DNA from: Rhodoferax sp.
GTDB lineage: Bacteria > Pseudomonadota > Gammaproteobacteria > Burkholderiales > Burkholderiaceae_C
NCBI RefSeq assembly: GCF_030653815.1
Contig: NZ_JAURYQ010000009.1
Span: forward strand, 39,607 to 103,606
Length of the DNA stretch: 64,000 nt
Reading direction: 5' to 3'
Numbering within the stretch: the stretch's first letter is position 1; each line of letters starts with the position of its first letter. Below are positions 30,343 to 37,790 of this stretch, in pieces. The notes below the pieces were generated by a model that was given only the letters and a program-made list of their open reading frames with translations, had not been told where the DNA came from and ran no database searches. Made by a program: the position numbers and the translations under genes.

Positions 30343-30897
30343 ATGAGCAAAGCCTTTACCAAAGAAACCGACACCGAGGACGAGGATGACGAGCTTCGTC
30401 TGCCGCCCCTGCCTGCGGGCGGCAAGAACTACATCACGCCCCAGGGCTTCGCCACCCTGCGCCACGAACTCAAGGACCTGATTGATGTGACCCGTCCCAA
30501 GATGGTGGAGGCCGTGCACTGGGCGGCCAGCAATGGCGACCGGTCGGAAAACGCGGACTACCACTACGGTAAAAAGCGCTTGCGTGAAATCGACCGGCGC
30601 ATCCGCTTTTTGATCAAGCGCCTTGAAATTGCCGAGGTCGCCGACCCGTCGCTGCACTTCGGCACCACCCGCGTCTTCTTTGGTGCCACCGTCACCTATG
30701 CGGACGAACAGGGCGAGCTGCGCACCGTGACCATCATGGGCATTGACGAAGCCAACAGCGCCCGGGGCGAAGTCAGCTGGATCTCACCCATTGCGCGCAC
30801 GCTGCTCAAAGCCGAGGAGGGCGACGTGCTCAAGCTGGTCATGCCGGACCGGGTGGAGGAGATCGAAGTCATCAAGGTGAGTTACCCGAGCCCCTAA
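30343..30897 (+). CDS. greB: Transcription elongation factor GreB
   Basis: A 184-residue Gre factor. The N-terminal coiled coil carries YITPQGFATLRHELKDL and the acidic tip motif SNGDRSENADYHYGKKRLREID; the C-terminal FKBP-like domain has VFFGATVTYADE and SWISPIARTLLKAEEGD. It promotes transcript cleavage in backtracked RNA polymerase. A charged N-terminal extension of about 25 residues rich in Glu/Asp precedes the usual start. It lies 5 bp after the ligase gene. Confidence 0.94.
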   Translation: MSKAFTKETDTEDEDDELRLPPLPAGGKNYITPQGFATLRHELKDLIDVTRPKMVEAVHWAASNGDRSENADYHYGKKRLREIDRRIRFLIKRLEIAEVADPSLHFGTTRVFFGATVTYADEQGELRTVTIMGIDEANSARGEVSWISPIARTLLKAEEGDVLKLVMPDRVEEIEVIKVSYPSP

Positions 30898-31030
30898 AAC
30901 GATGGCGTGCTGAATGACTGCCTGTCAACGTCTCATCGCTTGGCATGATGCCGGCGGGAGCTTGGTACCGCCAGATAACAGTATTTCTTCCGGTCCCAAA
31001 GACATCGCTATGGGGTCCTTGATTTTTTTA

Positions 31031-31876
31031 TCATGGTGTTTGTTCCTTGGTTGAGGGGTTGGTGCGGGTGCGCAATCGGTTCAATTTGCTGGCCAGCGAC
31101 GCGGCCGACAGCTCACCCAGGTGGGTGTCGACCAGCTGTCCGCTGGCGTCGTAGAACAGTGTGGTGGGCAGCGCCGTCGAGCCGATGGCGCGACCCAGCG
31201 CCTTCCACGGGTCAAGCAGAACGTTGACCAGATTCAGCTGACTGGTGCTCAGGTAACGTTGTACAGCGGTGCCACTTTCACCCTGGTTGGCGAAGACAAA
31301 GGTGACTTGTGTTGTCTGCTGCTGTGCCGCTGCCAGCACGGGCATTTCGCGGCGGCAGGGCGGGCACCAAGTGGCCCACAGATTGACCACCATCGGCTTG
31401 CCCTTGGCCATGGCAGCGAGATCGGTCGGCGCGCCGGCCAACGTCGTCAATGCCACTGTTGGCAGGCCTGGTTGGGTGGCCTTGCTCAAGGCCTCCGTCA
31501 CGCCAAACAGCGCGCCCCAGGCCAGCAGTCCGGCAGTGAGCCCCCAGAGCAGCGGCTGGCGCAGGGCGCGCTGGCGCCAGCCGTGCCAGAGCGCCACGCC
31601 GGACGCCGCCAGCAGACCGGCCCACAGGGTAAAACCGCCATCGCGGATGTCGAGCATCGACCATGGCGCGCTCCGGTACAGATCAAACCAGACCACGATG
31701 AAGGTCAGGCGTGCCGCCAGCAAGCCCACCCACCACATGTCGATCAGGCTGTTGCCGATGCCGACTTGCTGGCGTCGACCGACCAGGTGGCCAACGCCAG
31801 CGGCGACCAGCAAGGCGGCCAGCAATAGCAAATGACTGACCTGCACGGCGAAGGGGCCCAGGTTAACGTTCAGCAT
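31031..31876 (-). CDS. Membrane-anchored TlpA-like thioredoxin with N-terminal multi-helix domain
   Basis: A 281-residue protein. Residues 1-130 hold about four hydrophobic helices resembling a reduced prolipoprotein diacylglyceryl transferase-like region. Residues 145-270 form a TlpA/ResA-type thioredoxin domain with the active site WATWCPPCRREMP, then the cis-Pro element ALPTTLFYDASG. It should be a periplasmic thiol-disulfide reductase. The ATG at 31876 has AAAGGA at good spacing; a TTG six bases upstream is an alternative. It starts 2 bp after the end of a decayed dsbD tail, so the two were probably one operon. Confidence 0.82.
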   Translation of the reverse strand: MLNVNLGPFAVQVSHLLLLAALLVAAGVGHLVGRRQQVGIGNSLIDMWWVGLLAARLTFIVVWFDLYRSAPWSMLDIRDGGFTLWAGLLAASGVALWHGWRQRALRQPLLWGLTAGLLAWGALFGVTEALSKATQPGLPTVALTTLAGAPTDLAAMAKGKPMVVNLWATWCPPCRREMPVLAAAQQQTTQVTFVFANQGESGTAVQRYLSTSQLNLVNVLLDPWKALGRAIGSTALPTTLFYDASGQLVDTHLGELSAASLASKLNRLRTRTNPSTKEQTP

Positions 31877-31878
31877 GT

Positions 31879-32161
31879 TCAATTCCTTTGTTTTGCCTGC
31901 GCCAGGCGGGCGAGAAATTCGTCAGCACCGAGTACACCAATGATGCGCTCGCCGCGGCGCTCCCGGCCGTCGGGGCCGATCAGCAGCAGGGTGGGCGGGC
32001 CGAGAATCTGGTGGCGACGCATCGGCGCCTGGTTGTCGGTATTGTCGGTGGTGACGTCCGGGCGCAGCAACTGCATGTCGTTCAAGGCCTGCTGCACACG
32101 CGGGAAACAACTCGCGTTCGATCACGTCGCAACCGGCATAGAGCCAGATAAGAACATTTAC
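31879..32161 (-). pseudogene. Decayed 3' fragment of a DsbD-type reductase gene
   Basis: Translated on the minus strand, the frame starting just after a TAG at 32162-32164 reads VLIWLYAGCDVIERELFP, like the start of the DsbD C-terminal thioredoxin domain but without its WCxxC pair. A shift of frame is then needed to continue as RVQQALNDMQLLRPDVTTDN, then ILGPPTLLLIGPDG and EFLARLAQAKQRN, the end of that domain. So this is a truncated, frameshifted remnant with the catalytic cysteines gone. A stand-alone 72-codon ORF covers the second part, but on its own it would be half a fold. Confidence 0.6.
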
Positions 32162-32217
32162 CTATGGCCATGCCTCTTTCTTCTGATTTTCAATTCTGAG
32201 CGCAGCGCTTAACCTTA

Positions 32218-32238
32218 CTCCGTCATCAAAAAACGGAG
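32218..32238 (+). promoter_or_regulatory. Stem-loop covering the ttrB ribosome-binding site
   Basis: CTCCGT and ACGGAG form a six-base-pair stem around a nine-base loop. The 3' arm contains the GGAG Shine-Dalgarno of ttrB, six bases before its ATG. A palindrome AGCGC-A-GCGCT lies just upstream at 32199-32209. Any regulatory role is inference. Confidence 0.4.
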
Positions 32239-32244
32239 CTTTGC

Positions 32245-32970
32245 ATGAGTGCTCATCCTGATCTTTCCCGGCGCGCTTTCTTCGCCACTTTGCCGGCTGT
32301 CACCGCGGGCCTGGCCGTGCCGGCCATGGCGGCAGAAACAGCCGGCCCGCATTGGTCGATGCTGGTCGATACCCGGCGTTGCATTGCCTGCCAGGCCTGC
32401 ACCATGGCCTGCGCCATGGAAAACGCTTCCCCTGAGGGGCAATTTCGCACCGTGGTGGCGACCTACGCGGTGACGGGTCGGGACGGAAAAACCGGCCTCT
32501 CCGTGCTGCCGCGTTTGTGCAACCACTGCGACCAGCCGCCCTGCATTCCCGTGTGTCCGGTGGGCGCGACTTTCAAACGGGAAGACGGCATTGTGGTGGT
32601 TGACGGCGACCGTTGCGTTGGCTGTGCTTACTGCGTTCAGGCCTGCCCGTACGACGCACGTTTCATCAACCACGACACCGGCAAGGCCGACAAGTGCACC
32701 TTCTGCAGCCATCGGCTCGAAGCCGGACTGCTGCCCGCTTGCGTCGAAACCTGTGTGGGCGGCGCACGCATTTTTGGCGATACCAACGATCCGCACAGCG
32801 ACATCAGCCAGCAGCTGAAGATGGCCGAGGGCCACATTCAGGTGCTCAAACCCGAAGCCAAAACGTCGCCCAGGGTCTTTTACATCGGTCTGGACGACCA
32901 CCTGAAGGGCCGTGTGGATGGCACTTCTGCCGCCGACATGATGTGGCGCCCGAACCAACAAGGAGCATGA
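32245..32970 (+). CDS. ttrB: Tetrathionate reductase subunit B (4x 4Fe-4S)
   Basis: A 241-residue electron-transfer subunit with a twin-arginine signal (SRRAFFATLPAV). It has four cysteine groups for 4Fe-4S clusters: CIACQACTMAC, CNHCDQPPCIPVC, CVGCAYCVQAC and CTFC...CVETC. It passes electrons from the membrane subunit TtrC to the catalytic subunit TtrA. The stop overlaps an ATG and the ttrC start follows at once; ttrBCA is the conserved order. DmsB- or PsrB-type relatives are the alternative, but the adjoining ttrS/ttrR supports Ttr. Confidence 0.88.
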   Translation: MSAHPDLSRRAFFATLPAVTAGLAVPAMAAETAGPHWSMLVDTRRCIACQACTMACAMENASPEGQFRTVVATYAVTGRDGKTGLSVLPRLCNHCDQPPCIPVCPVGATFKREDGIVVVDGDRCVGCAYCVQACPYDARFINHDTGKADKCTFCSHRLEAGLLPACVETCVGGARIFGDTNDPHSDISQQLKMAEGHIQVLKPEAKTSPRVFYIGLDDHLKGRVDGTSAADMMWRPNQQGA

Positions 32971-32972
32971 AC

Positions 32973-34058
32973 ATGAACACGACCGTTGAAGTGCTGGGCT
33001 TTGCGCGTGAGCCGGCCTGGTTGCCCTGGGCAGTGACCTATTTCTTTCTGATCGGCATTTCCACCAGTGCCTTCATTTTGTCCTTGCCCGGGCTTGCCTG
33101 GCGCCATCCCGACTGGCGCAATGTCTCCCGGCGGGCGCTGCTGGTGGCGCTGGTCTGTGGCGTGGCCGGCCCGGTCGCCTTGCTGGCCGACCTGCACCAG
33201 CCAGGACGATTCCTCAATTTCTACCTGCACCCCAACTTGGGCTCATGGATGGCCTGGGGGGCCTTCTTCATTCCACTGTACATGTTCGGACTGTTCCTCT
33301 ACGCCTGGCTCTGTTTGCGCCCCCAACTGGCGATATTGGGCAAATCCGGCGACAGGTTTGCGGGGGTTTACCGCACACTGGCCTTGGGTGGCCATGACAA
33401 CCCGGGCGCCATCAAGGCGGCGGCGCTTCTGGGCGGCATAGGCGCTGCGCTGATCCTGCTCTACACCGGCATGGAGGTGATGGTGGTGCAGGCCCGTCCA
33501 ATGTGGCACAGCCCGGTGCTGCCACTGCTCTTTTTGGTTACCGCGCTGAGCGGTGGCCTGGGTATGACGGCCCTGTTTGAAGCCTTGCGTGGCCACAAGG
33601 CGGCGGCGCCTTTGCTCAATCGCTGGCTGGTGCGCAGCCAATGGGCAATCCTGCTGCTGCTGCTGGCCTGGTGGCTGTCGGGTGTGTCCGGTTTATCGGG
33701 TGCCGCAACCGAAGCGCTGGCCGCGATGCAGGGCGCGTTCAGCTGGTGGGTCACTGGCGCCTGGCTGCTTGGCAGCACCCTGCTGACGCTGTGGCTTGCC
33801 AGTTCGCGGCGTCATACGCTGGTCCTGCCGGCACTGTTCGCGTTGCAGGGCGCCTGGACGGTGCGCTGGGTCGTGCTGATGGTCAGCCAGAGCCTGCCCA
33901 AGATGGGCGCCACCACCCACGACTATTTCCTGACCCTGACGCCCGATGGCCTGCTTGGCATCGTCGGCATGGTCGGTCTGTGTCTCACCCTTTACATTGT
34001 TCTGACCAGCCTCATTCCTTGGGATGATCTGGCGCAAGACCACGGAGTTCAATCATGA
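32973..34058 (+). CDS. ttrC: Tetrathionate reductase membrane subunit C (NrfD family)
   Basis: A 361-residue integral membrane protein with nine or so hydrophobic helices of the NrfD/PsrC type. It starts AREPAWLPWAVTYFFLIG and contains the family stretch LADLHQPGRFLNFYLHPNLGSW (in two halves around Arg). It should oxidise quinol and anchor TtrAB at the periplasmic face. I chose the ATG at 32973, seven bases after AGGAG; the ATG at 32967 overlaps the ttrB stop but sits one base from that site. The 3' end overlaps ttrA (ATGA). Confidence 0.88.
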   Translation: MNTTVEVLGFAREPAWLPWAVTYFFLIGISTSAFILSLPGLAWRHPDWRNVSRRALLVALVCGVAGPVALLADLHQPGRFLNFYLHPNLGSWMAWGAFFIPLYMFGLFLYAWLCLRPQLAILGKSGDRFAGVYRTLALGGHDNPGAIKAAALLGGIGAALILLYTGMEVMVVQARPMWHSPVLPLLFLVTALSGGLGMTALFEALRGHKAAAPLLNRWLVRSQWAILLLLLAWWLSGVSGLSGAATEALAAMQGAFSWWVTGAWLLGSTLLTLWLASSRRHTLVLPALFALQGAWTVRWVVLMVSQSLPKMGATTHDYFLTLTPDGLLGIVGMVGLCLTLYIVLTSLIPWDDLAQDHGVQS

Positions 34059-37000
34059 AAATCAGCAAACGTCGTCAAGTTCTTGCACTCGGTGGTCTGG
34101 CCGCCTTCGCCGTCGGGTATTCCGAAACCGCGGGTCGCGTGGTCGGCAAGCTCCTCGGCAAGGATGCCCCCAAGCACAAAACTGCGGGGGATGCCCCGGC
34201 ACCCGAGTTCCGCGTCGATCGCCAGGGCCATCTGGAGATCAATCCAGCGCAGCAGATCAGTTACACGACCTGTCTGGGTTGCACCACGATGTGCGGCGTG
34301 CGCGTGCGCATCGACCGTGCTTCTGGCAAGGTGCTGCGGGTCGCGGGCAACCCCTACAGCCCGCTGTCCACCGATCCGCACCTGCCGATGAAAGCCAGCG
34401 TGCGCGAGAGTTTCATTGCCATCTCCGGCCACAAGGGCAAGGGACTGGCGGGGCGCTCCACGGCCTGTGGCCGTGGCAATGCGGTGGCCCAGCAGATCGA
34501 CTCGCCGTATCGTGTGCTGACACCGCTCAAGCGCGTCGGTGCGCGCAACAGCGGTCAATGGGCGCCGATTGCCTTTGATCAACTGATCAAGGAGCTGGTC
34601 GAAGGCGGCAACCTGTTTGGCGAAGGGCATGTCGACGGACTGGCTGCCCTGCGCGATCTGAAAACGCCCATCGACAGCACCCAACCAGCGCTCGGGCCCC
34701 GGGTCAATCAGGTGGCGGTGCTGTCCAGCGTCAACGATGGTCGTGACAGCTTCGCACGCCGATTCTTCCAGCAGTCCTACGGCACGCTCAACTTCGTCGG
34801 CCACGGCTCTTACTGCGGCGGTTCCTACCGTTCGGGTTCGGGCGCGCTGTTCGGTGACATGAAGGCCATGCCGCATTGCAAGCCGGACTTTTCCAATGCC
34901 GAGTTTGTGCTCTTTGTCGGCACGGCACCCGGGCAGGCCGGCAACCCGTTCAAGCGCCAGGGCACCTTGGTCGCCAAAGCGCGCACCGAGGGCAAGTTGT
35001 CCTACGTGGTGGTCGACCCGGTGCTGACCCACGCCGACAACCGCGCCAGTGGCGATCGGGGTCGCTGGTTGCCGATTCGTCCCGGAACCGATGGTGCGAT
35101 GGCCATGGCCATCATCCGCTGGCTGTTCGAGAATGAACGCATCGACAGCCGTTTTCTGAGTTTTCCGAACGCTGAACTGGCCAAGGAAAATGGCGAACCC
35201 TCGTTCTCCAACGCGACGCATCTGGTCGTCGTGGAGCCGAAACATCCCCGTGAGCGACGCTTTCTGCGCGCCTCCGACCTGGGCGTCGACATGCCTGAAG
35301 AACAACGCTACAAAGAGGGCGATGCCTTCGTTTGTCTGGATGATGCGGGCCAGCCGGTGTTCAGTGACCAGGCCAAAGGTTCGGCCCCCTTGTTTGTCGA
35401 CACCGTCTTGACGGTCGGCGGCCAGGAGGTCCGGGTCAAGTCCTCGCTGCAACTGCTGCGTGAGGAAGCCATGCGCCTGGAGCTTGACGCCTATGCCCAG
35501 GCCTGCGGCATCCCGGTCGAGACCCTGGCGGCGCTGGCCAAGGAGCTGGCCTCGCACGGCAAGCACGCCTCGGTCATCGCCCACGGCGGCATGATGAGCG
35601 GCAGTGGTTTCTACAACGCCTATGCGCTGATGAGCATCAACGCGCTGCTGGGCAATATCAACTGGAAGGGCGGCTTCGTCGCCAATGGCGGCGGCTTCAA
35701 GGACAGCGGCGAGGGGCCGCGCTACAACCTGGCTACGTTTGCGGGCATGGTCAAGCCTTCCGGAACGCCGCTGGGGCGCAATGTGCCCTATGAAAAGACC
35801 GCCGAATTTGCCACCAGGAAAGCGGACAACAAGCCCTATCCGGCGACCGCGCCATGGTTTCCGAATGCGCCCGGACTCACCACCGAACTGCTGCCCGGCG
35901 GTATCAATGGCTACCCCTATGCGCTGAAGGCGCTGGTGCTCTGGTCGTCCAATCCGCTGTACGGCGTCACCGGTCTGCGCAACAAGATTGGCAAGGACCT
36001 GGCCGACCCGAAAAAGCTGCCGCTGATCATCTCGGTTGATCCTTTCATCAACGAGAGCAATGCCTACGCCGACTACATCATTCCCGATTCGCTGATGTAC
36101 GAAAGCTGGGGCTGGGTCGCGGCCTGGAACGGCGTGCCGACGAAGGCGATGAGCGCGCGCTGGCCGGTCATCGAGCCCAAGGCCGCGAAGACGCCCGAGG
36201 GCCGTGCCATCGGCATGGAAACCTTCTTTATCGCGCTGGCCAAGGCCATGCAACTGCCCGGCTTTGGTGAGGGAGCCCTCAGCGATCCGGACGGTGCCAC
36301 CTACGCGTTGCACGGGCCCGAAGACTGGTACCTGCGCGGTGGCGCCAACATTGCCTGGTTGGGCAAGGAACCGGTGGCCGACGCCACCGACGATGACATC
36401 CGCCTCAGCGGTGTCGAGCGCATTCGCCCGCTGCTGGAAAAAACCCTGAAGCCGGAAGAGGTGGCGAAGGTGGCTTTCCTGCTCACCCGGGGTGGTCGCT
36501 ATCAGCCGGCCAAGGATGCCTACGACGAGGAAAACCCGGAGTGGATGCGTAACCCGATGAAGGCCATGTCCCATCTGTGGAACGAGAACGTGGGGGCCTC
36601 CAGGAACAGCCTGACTGGCAAGCGCTACAGCGGATGTGCAACCTGGGTCGAGCCCTCGTTTGCCGACGGCACGCCGGTGCGCAAGCTCTATCCGGTGGAC
36701 AAGTGGCCGCTGCAACTGGTCAGCTACAAGTCGGCGTTGCAAAACCCGTACTCGATTGGCGCCACCCGCCTGCTTGGCCTGCATCCGGAAAACCCGGTGC
36801 TGATCCATCCGGATGATGCTGCTCGCCTGCATGTCAAGATGGGTGATTTGACAGTGATCACGACGCCGTCGGGCAGCCTCAAGGCGCGGGTCATGGTGCA
36901 TGCCGGCATCACACCGGGAGTCGCGGCATTCGAGCATGGCTTCGGCCATAAGGAGTTGGGTGCGCGGGCGCATCGCATTGGCAGTGCGCGTCAGCCACAA

Positions 37001-37141
37001 GACCAGCGCCTGGCGGCCGGGGTCAACCTGAACGAAATTGGTTTGATCGACCCGACGCGCCCCGACAAATCGCCCTGGGTCGATTCGGTTTCGGGTGGCG
37101 CGGTGCGTAACGGTTTGCCGGCGACCCTGCGCCGGGCCTGA
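34055..37141 (+). CDS. ttrA: Tetrathionate reductase catalytic subunit A (molybdopterin)
   Basis: A 1,028-residue periplasmic molybdopterin oxidoreductase with a Tat-type leader (KRRQVLALGGLAAF). An N-terminal 4Fe-4S motif is spread over CLGCTTMCGVRVRID and a later STACGRGNA. The molybdopterin-guanine-dinucleotide-binding regions (GHGSYCGGSYRSGSG, ADYIIPDSLMYESWGW, VLIHPDDAARLHVKMGD) follow. It reduces tetrathionate to thiosulfate in anaerobic respiration; thiosulfate or another sulfur oxyanion cannot be excluded from sequence. It overlaps ttrC by four bases and converges with ttrR, 16 bp between stops. Confidence 0.87.
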   Translation: MKISKRRQVLALGGLAAFAVGYSETAGRVVGKLLGKDAPKHKTAGDAPAPEFRVDRQGHLEINPAQQISYTTCLGCTTMCGVRVRIDRASGKVLRVAGNPYSPLSTDPHLPMKASVRESFIAISGHKGKGLAGRSTACGRGNAVAQQIDSPYRVLTPLKRVGARNSGQWAPIAFDQLIKELVEGGNLFGEGHVDGLAALRDLKTPIDSTQPALGPRVNQVAVLSSVNDGRDSFARRFFQQSYGTLNFVGHGSYCGGSYRSGSGALFGDMKAMPHCKPDFSNAEFVLFVGTAPGQAGNPFKRQGTLVAKARTEGKLSYVVVDPVLTHADNRASGDRGRWLPIRPGTDGAMAMAIIRWLFENERIDSRFLSFPNAELAKENGEPSFSNATHLVVVEPKHPRERRFLRASDLGVDMPEEQRYKEGDAFVCLDDAGQPVFSDQAKGSAPLFVDTVLTVGGQEVRVKSSLQLLREEAMRLELDAYAQACGIPVETLAALAKELASHGKHASVIAHGGMMSGSGFYNAYALMSINALLGNINWKGGFVANGGGFKDSGEGPRYNLATFAGMVKPSGTPLGRNVPYEKTAEFATRKADNKPYPATAPWFPNAPGLTTELLPGGINGYPYALKALVLWSSNPLYGVTGLRNKIGKDLADPKKLPLIISVDPFINESNAYADYIIPDSLMYESWGWVAAWNGVPTKAMSARWPVIEPKAAKTPEGRAIGMETFFIALAKAMQLPGFGEGALSDPDGATYALHGPEDWYLRGGANIAWLGKEPVADATDDDIRLSGVERIRPLLEKTLKPEEVAKVAFLLTRGGRYQPAKDAYDEENPEWMRNPMKAMSHLWNENVGASRNSLTGKRYSGCATWVEPSFADGTPVRKLYPVDKWPLQLVSYKSALQNPYSIGATRLLGLHPENPVLIHPDDAARLHVKMGDLTVITTPSGSLKARVMVHAGITPGVAAFEHGFGHKELGARAHRIGSARQPQDQRLAAGVNLNEIGLIDPTRPDKSPWVDSVSGGAVRNGLPATLRRA

Positions 37142-37157
37142 AAAAGCCGCTTTTAGG

Positions 37158-37790
37158 CTAATCCAGCGCCGCTGGATCGGCCCGCAGCATCAGGCGGGCC
37201 AGTTCGGCGGCCGATGAGATGGCGGCCTTTTCCATGATGTGCTGGCGGTGGATGTGCACCGTCTTTTCGCTGATGCCCAGGCTGGCCGCAATCAGCTTGT
37301 TGGGTTGGCCGCGCGCGATCAGGCGGGCGGCTTCTTTTTCACGGGGCGAGAGCGCGGCCAGCACAGCCAGGGCGGCATCGCGCCGCTGCGCTTCCTCCAG
37401 CGCCTCGGCACTGCGCCGGATGGCCGCGGCCACGGTGTCGAGCAGCATCTGGTCCTTGAACGGTTTTTCGATGAAATCGCTGGCGCCTGACTTCATGGCC
37501 TGGACCGCCATCGACACGTCAGCGTGGCCGGTCATGAACAGGATCGGCATCTGCACACCGCGTTCGCGCAACACCTGTTGCAGTTCCAGGCCACTCATGG
37601 CCGGCATGCGGATGTCAAGCAGCAGGCAGGACGGCTGCGTTGGCGGTGCGGCAAGGTCGAGAAATTCTTCAGCCGAGGCGTAGAGCTTGACGCTCCAGCC
37701 CACGGAATCGAGCAGGAAGCGCAGCGAGCGGCGCAGTCCCGCATCATCGTCCACCACGTGGACGAGGCAATCTTCAGGTGGGTAGGTCAT
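37158..37790 (-). CDS. ttrR: Response regulator TtrR (FixJ/NarL type)
   Basis: A 210-residue regulator. The receiver domain has VHVVDDDAGLRRSL, the phospho-acceptor Asp in LLLDIRMPAMSG and the Lys in FIEKPFKD. The C-terminal LuxR-type HTH (LSPREKEAARLIARGQPNKLIAASLGIS in two parts) binds DNA. It should activate ttrBCA in response to TtrS. The ATG at 37790 lies inside the end of ttrS, with a 17-bp overlap, so translation is coupled. Confidence 0.88.
   Translation of the reverse strand: MTYPPEDCLVHVVDDDAGLRRSLRFLLDSVGWSVKLYASAEEFLDLAAPPTQPSCLLLDIRMPAMSGLELQQVLRERGVQMPILFMTGHADVSMAVQAMKSGASDFIEKPFKDQMLLDTVAAAIRRSAEALEEAQRRDAALAVLAALSPREKEAARLIARGQPNKLIAASLGISEKTVHIHRQHIMEKAAISSAAELARLMLRADPAALD

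Noticed and set aside
31020..31036. An FNR-like TTGAT...ATCAT near the greB/thioredoxin gap
   Set aside because: The half sites are six bases apart instead of four and the position is at a gene end, not a promoter.
34049..37000. A 983-codon open frame antisense to ttrA
   Set aside because: It mirrors the high-GC codon pattern of ttrA, has His/Gly/Arg-rich shadow composition and no family motifs.
37141..37158. A terminator between ttrA and ttrR
   Set aside because: Only a four-base stem (AGCC/GGCT) can be drawn; too weak to call.
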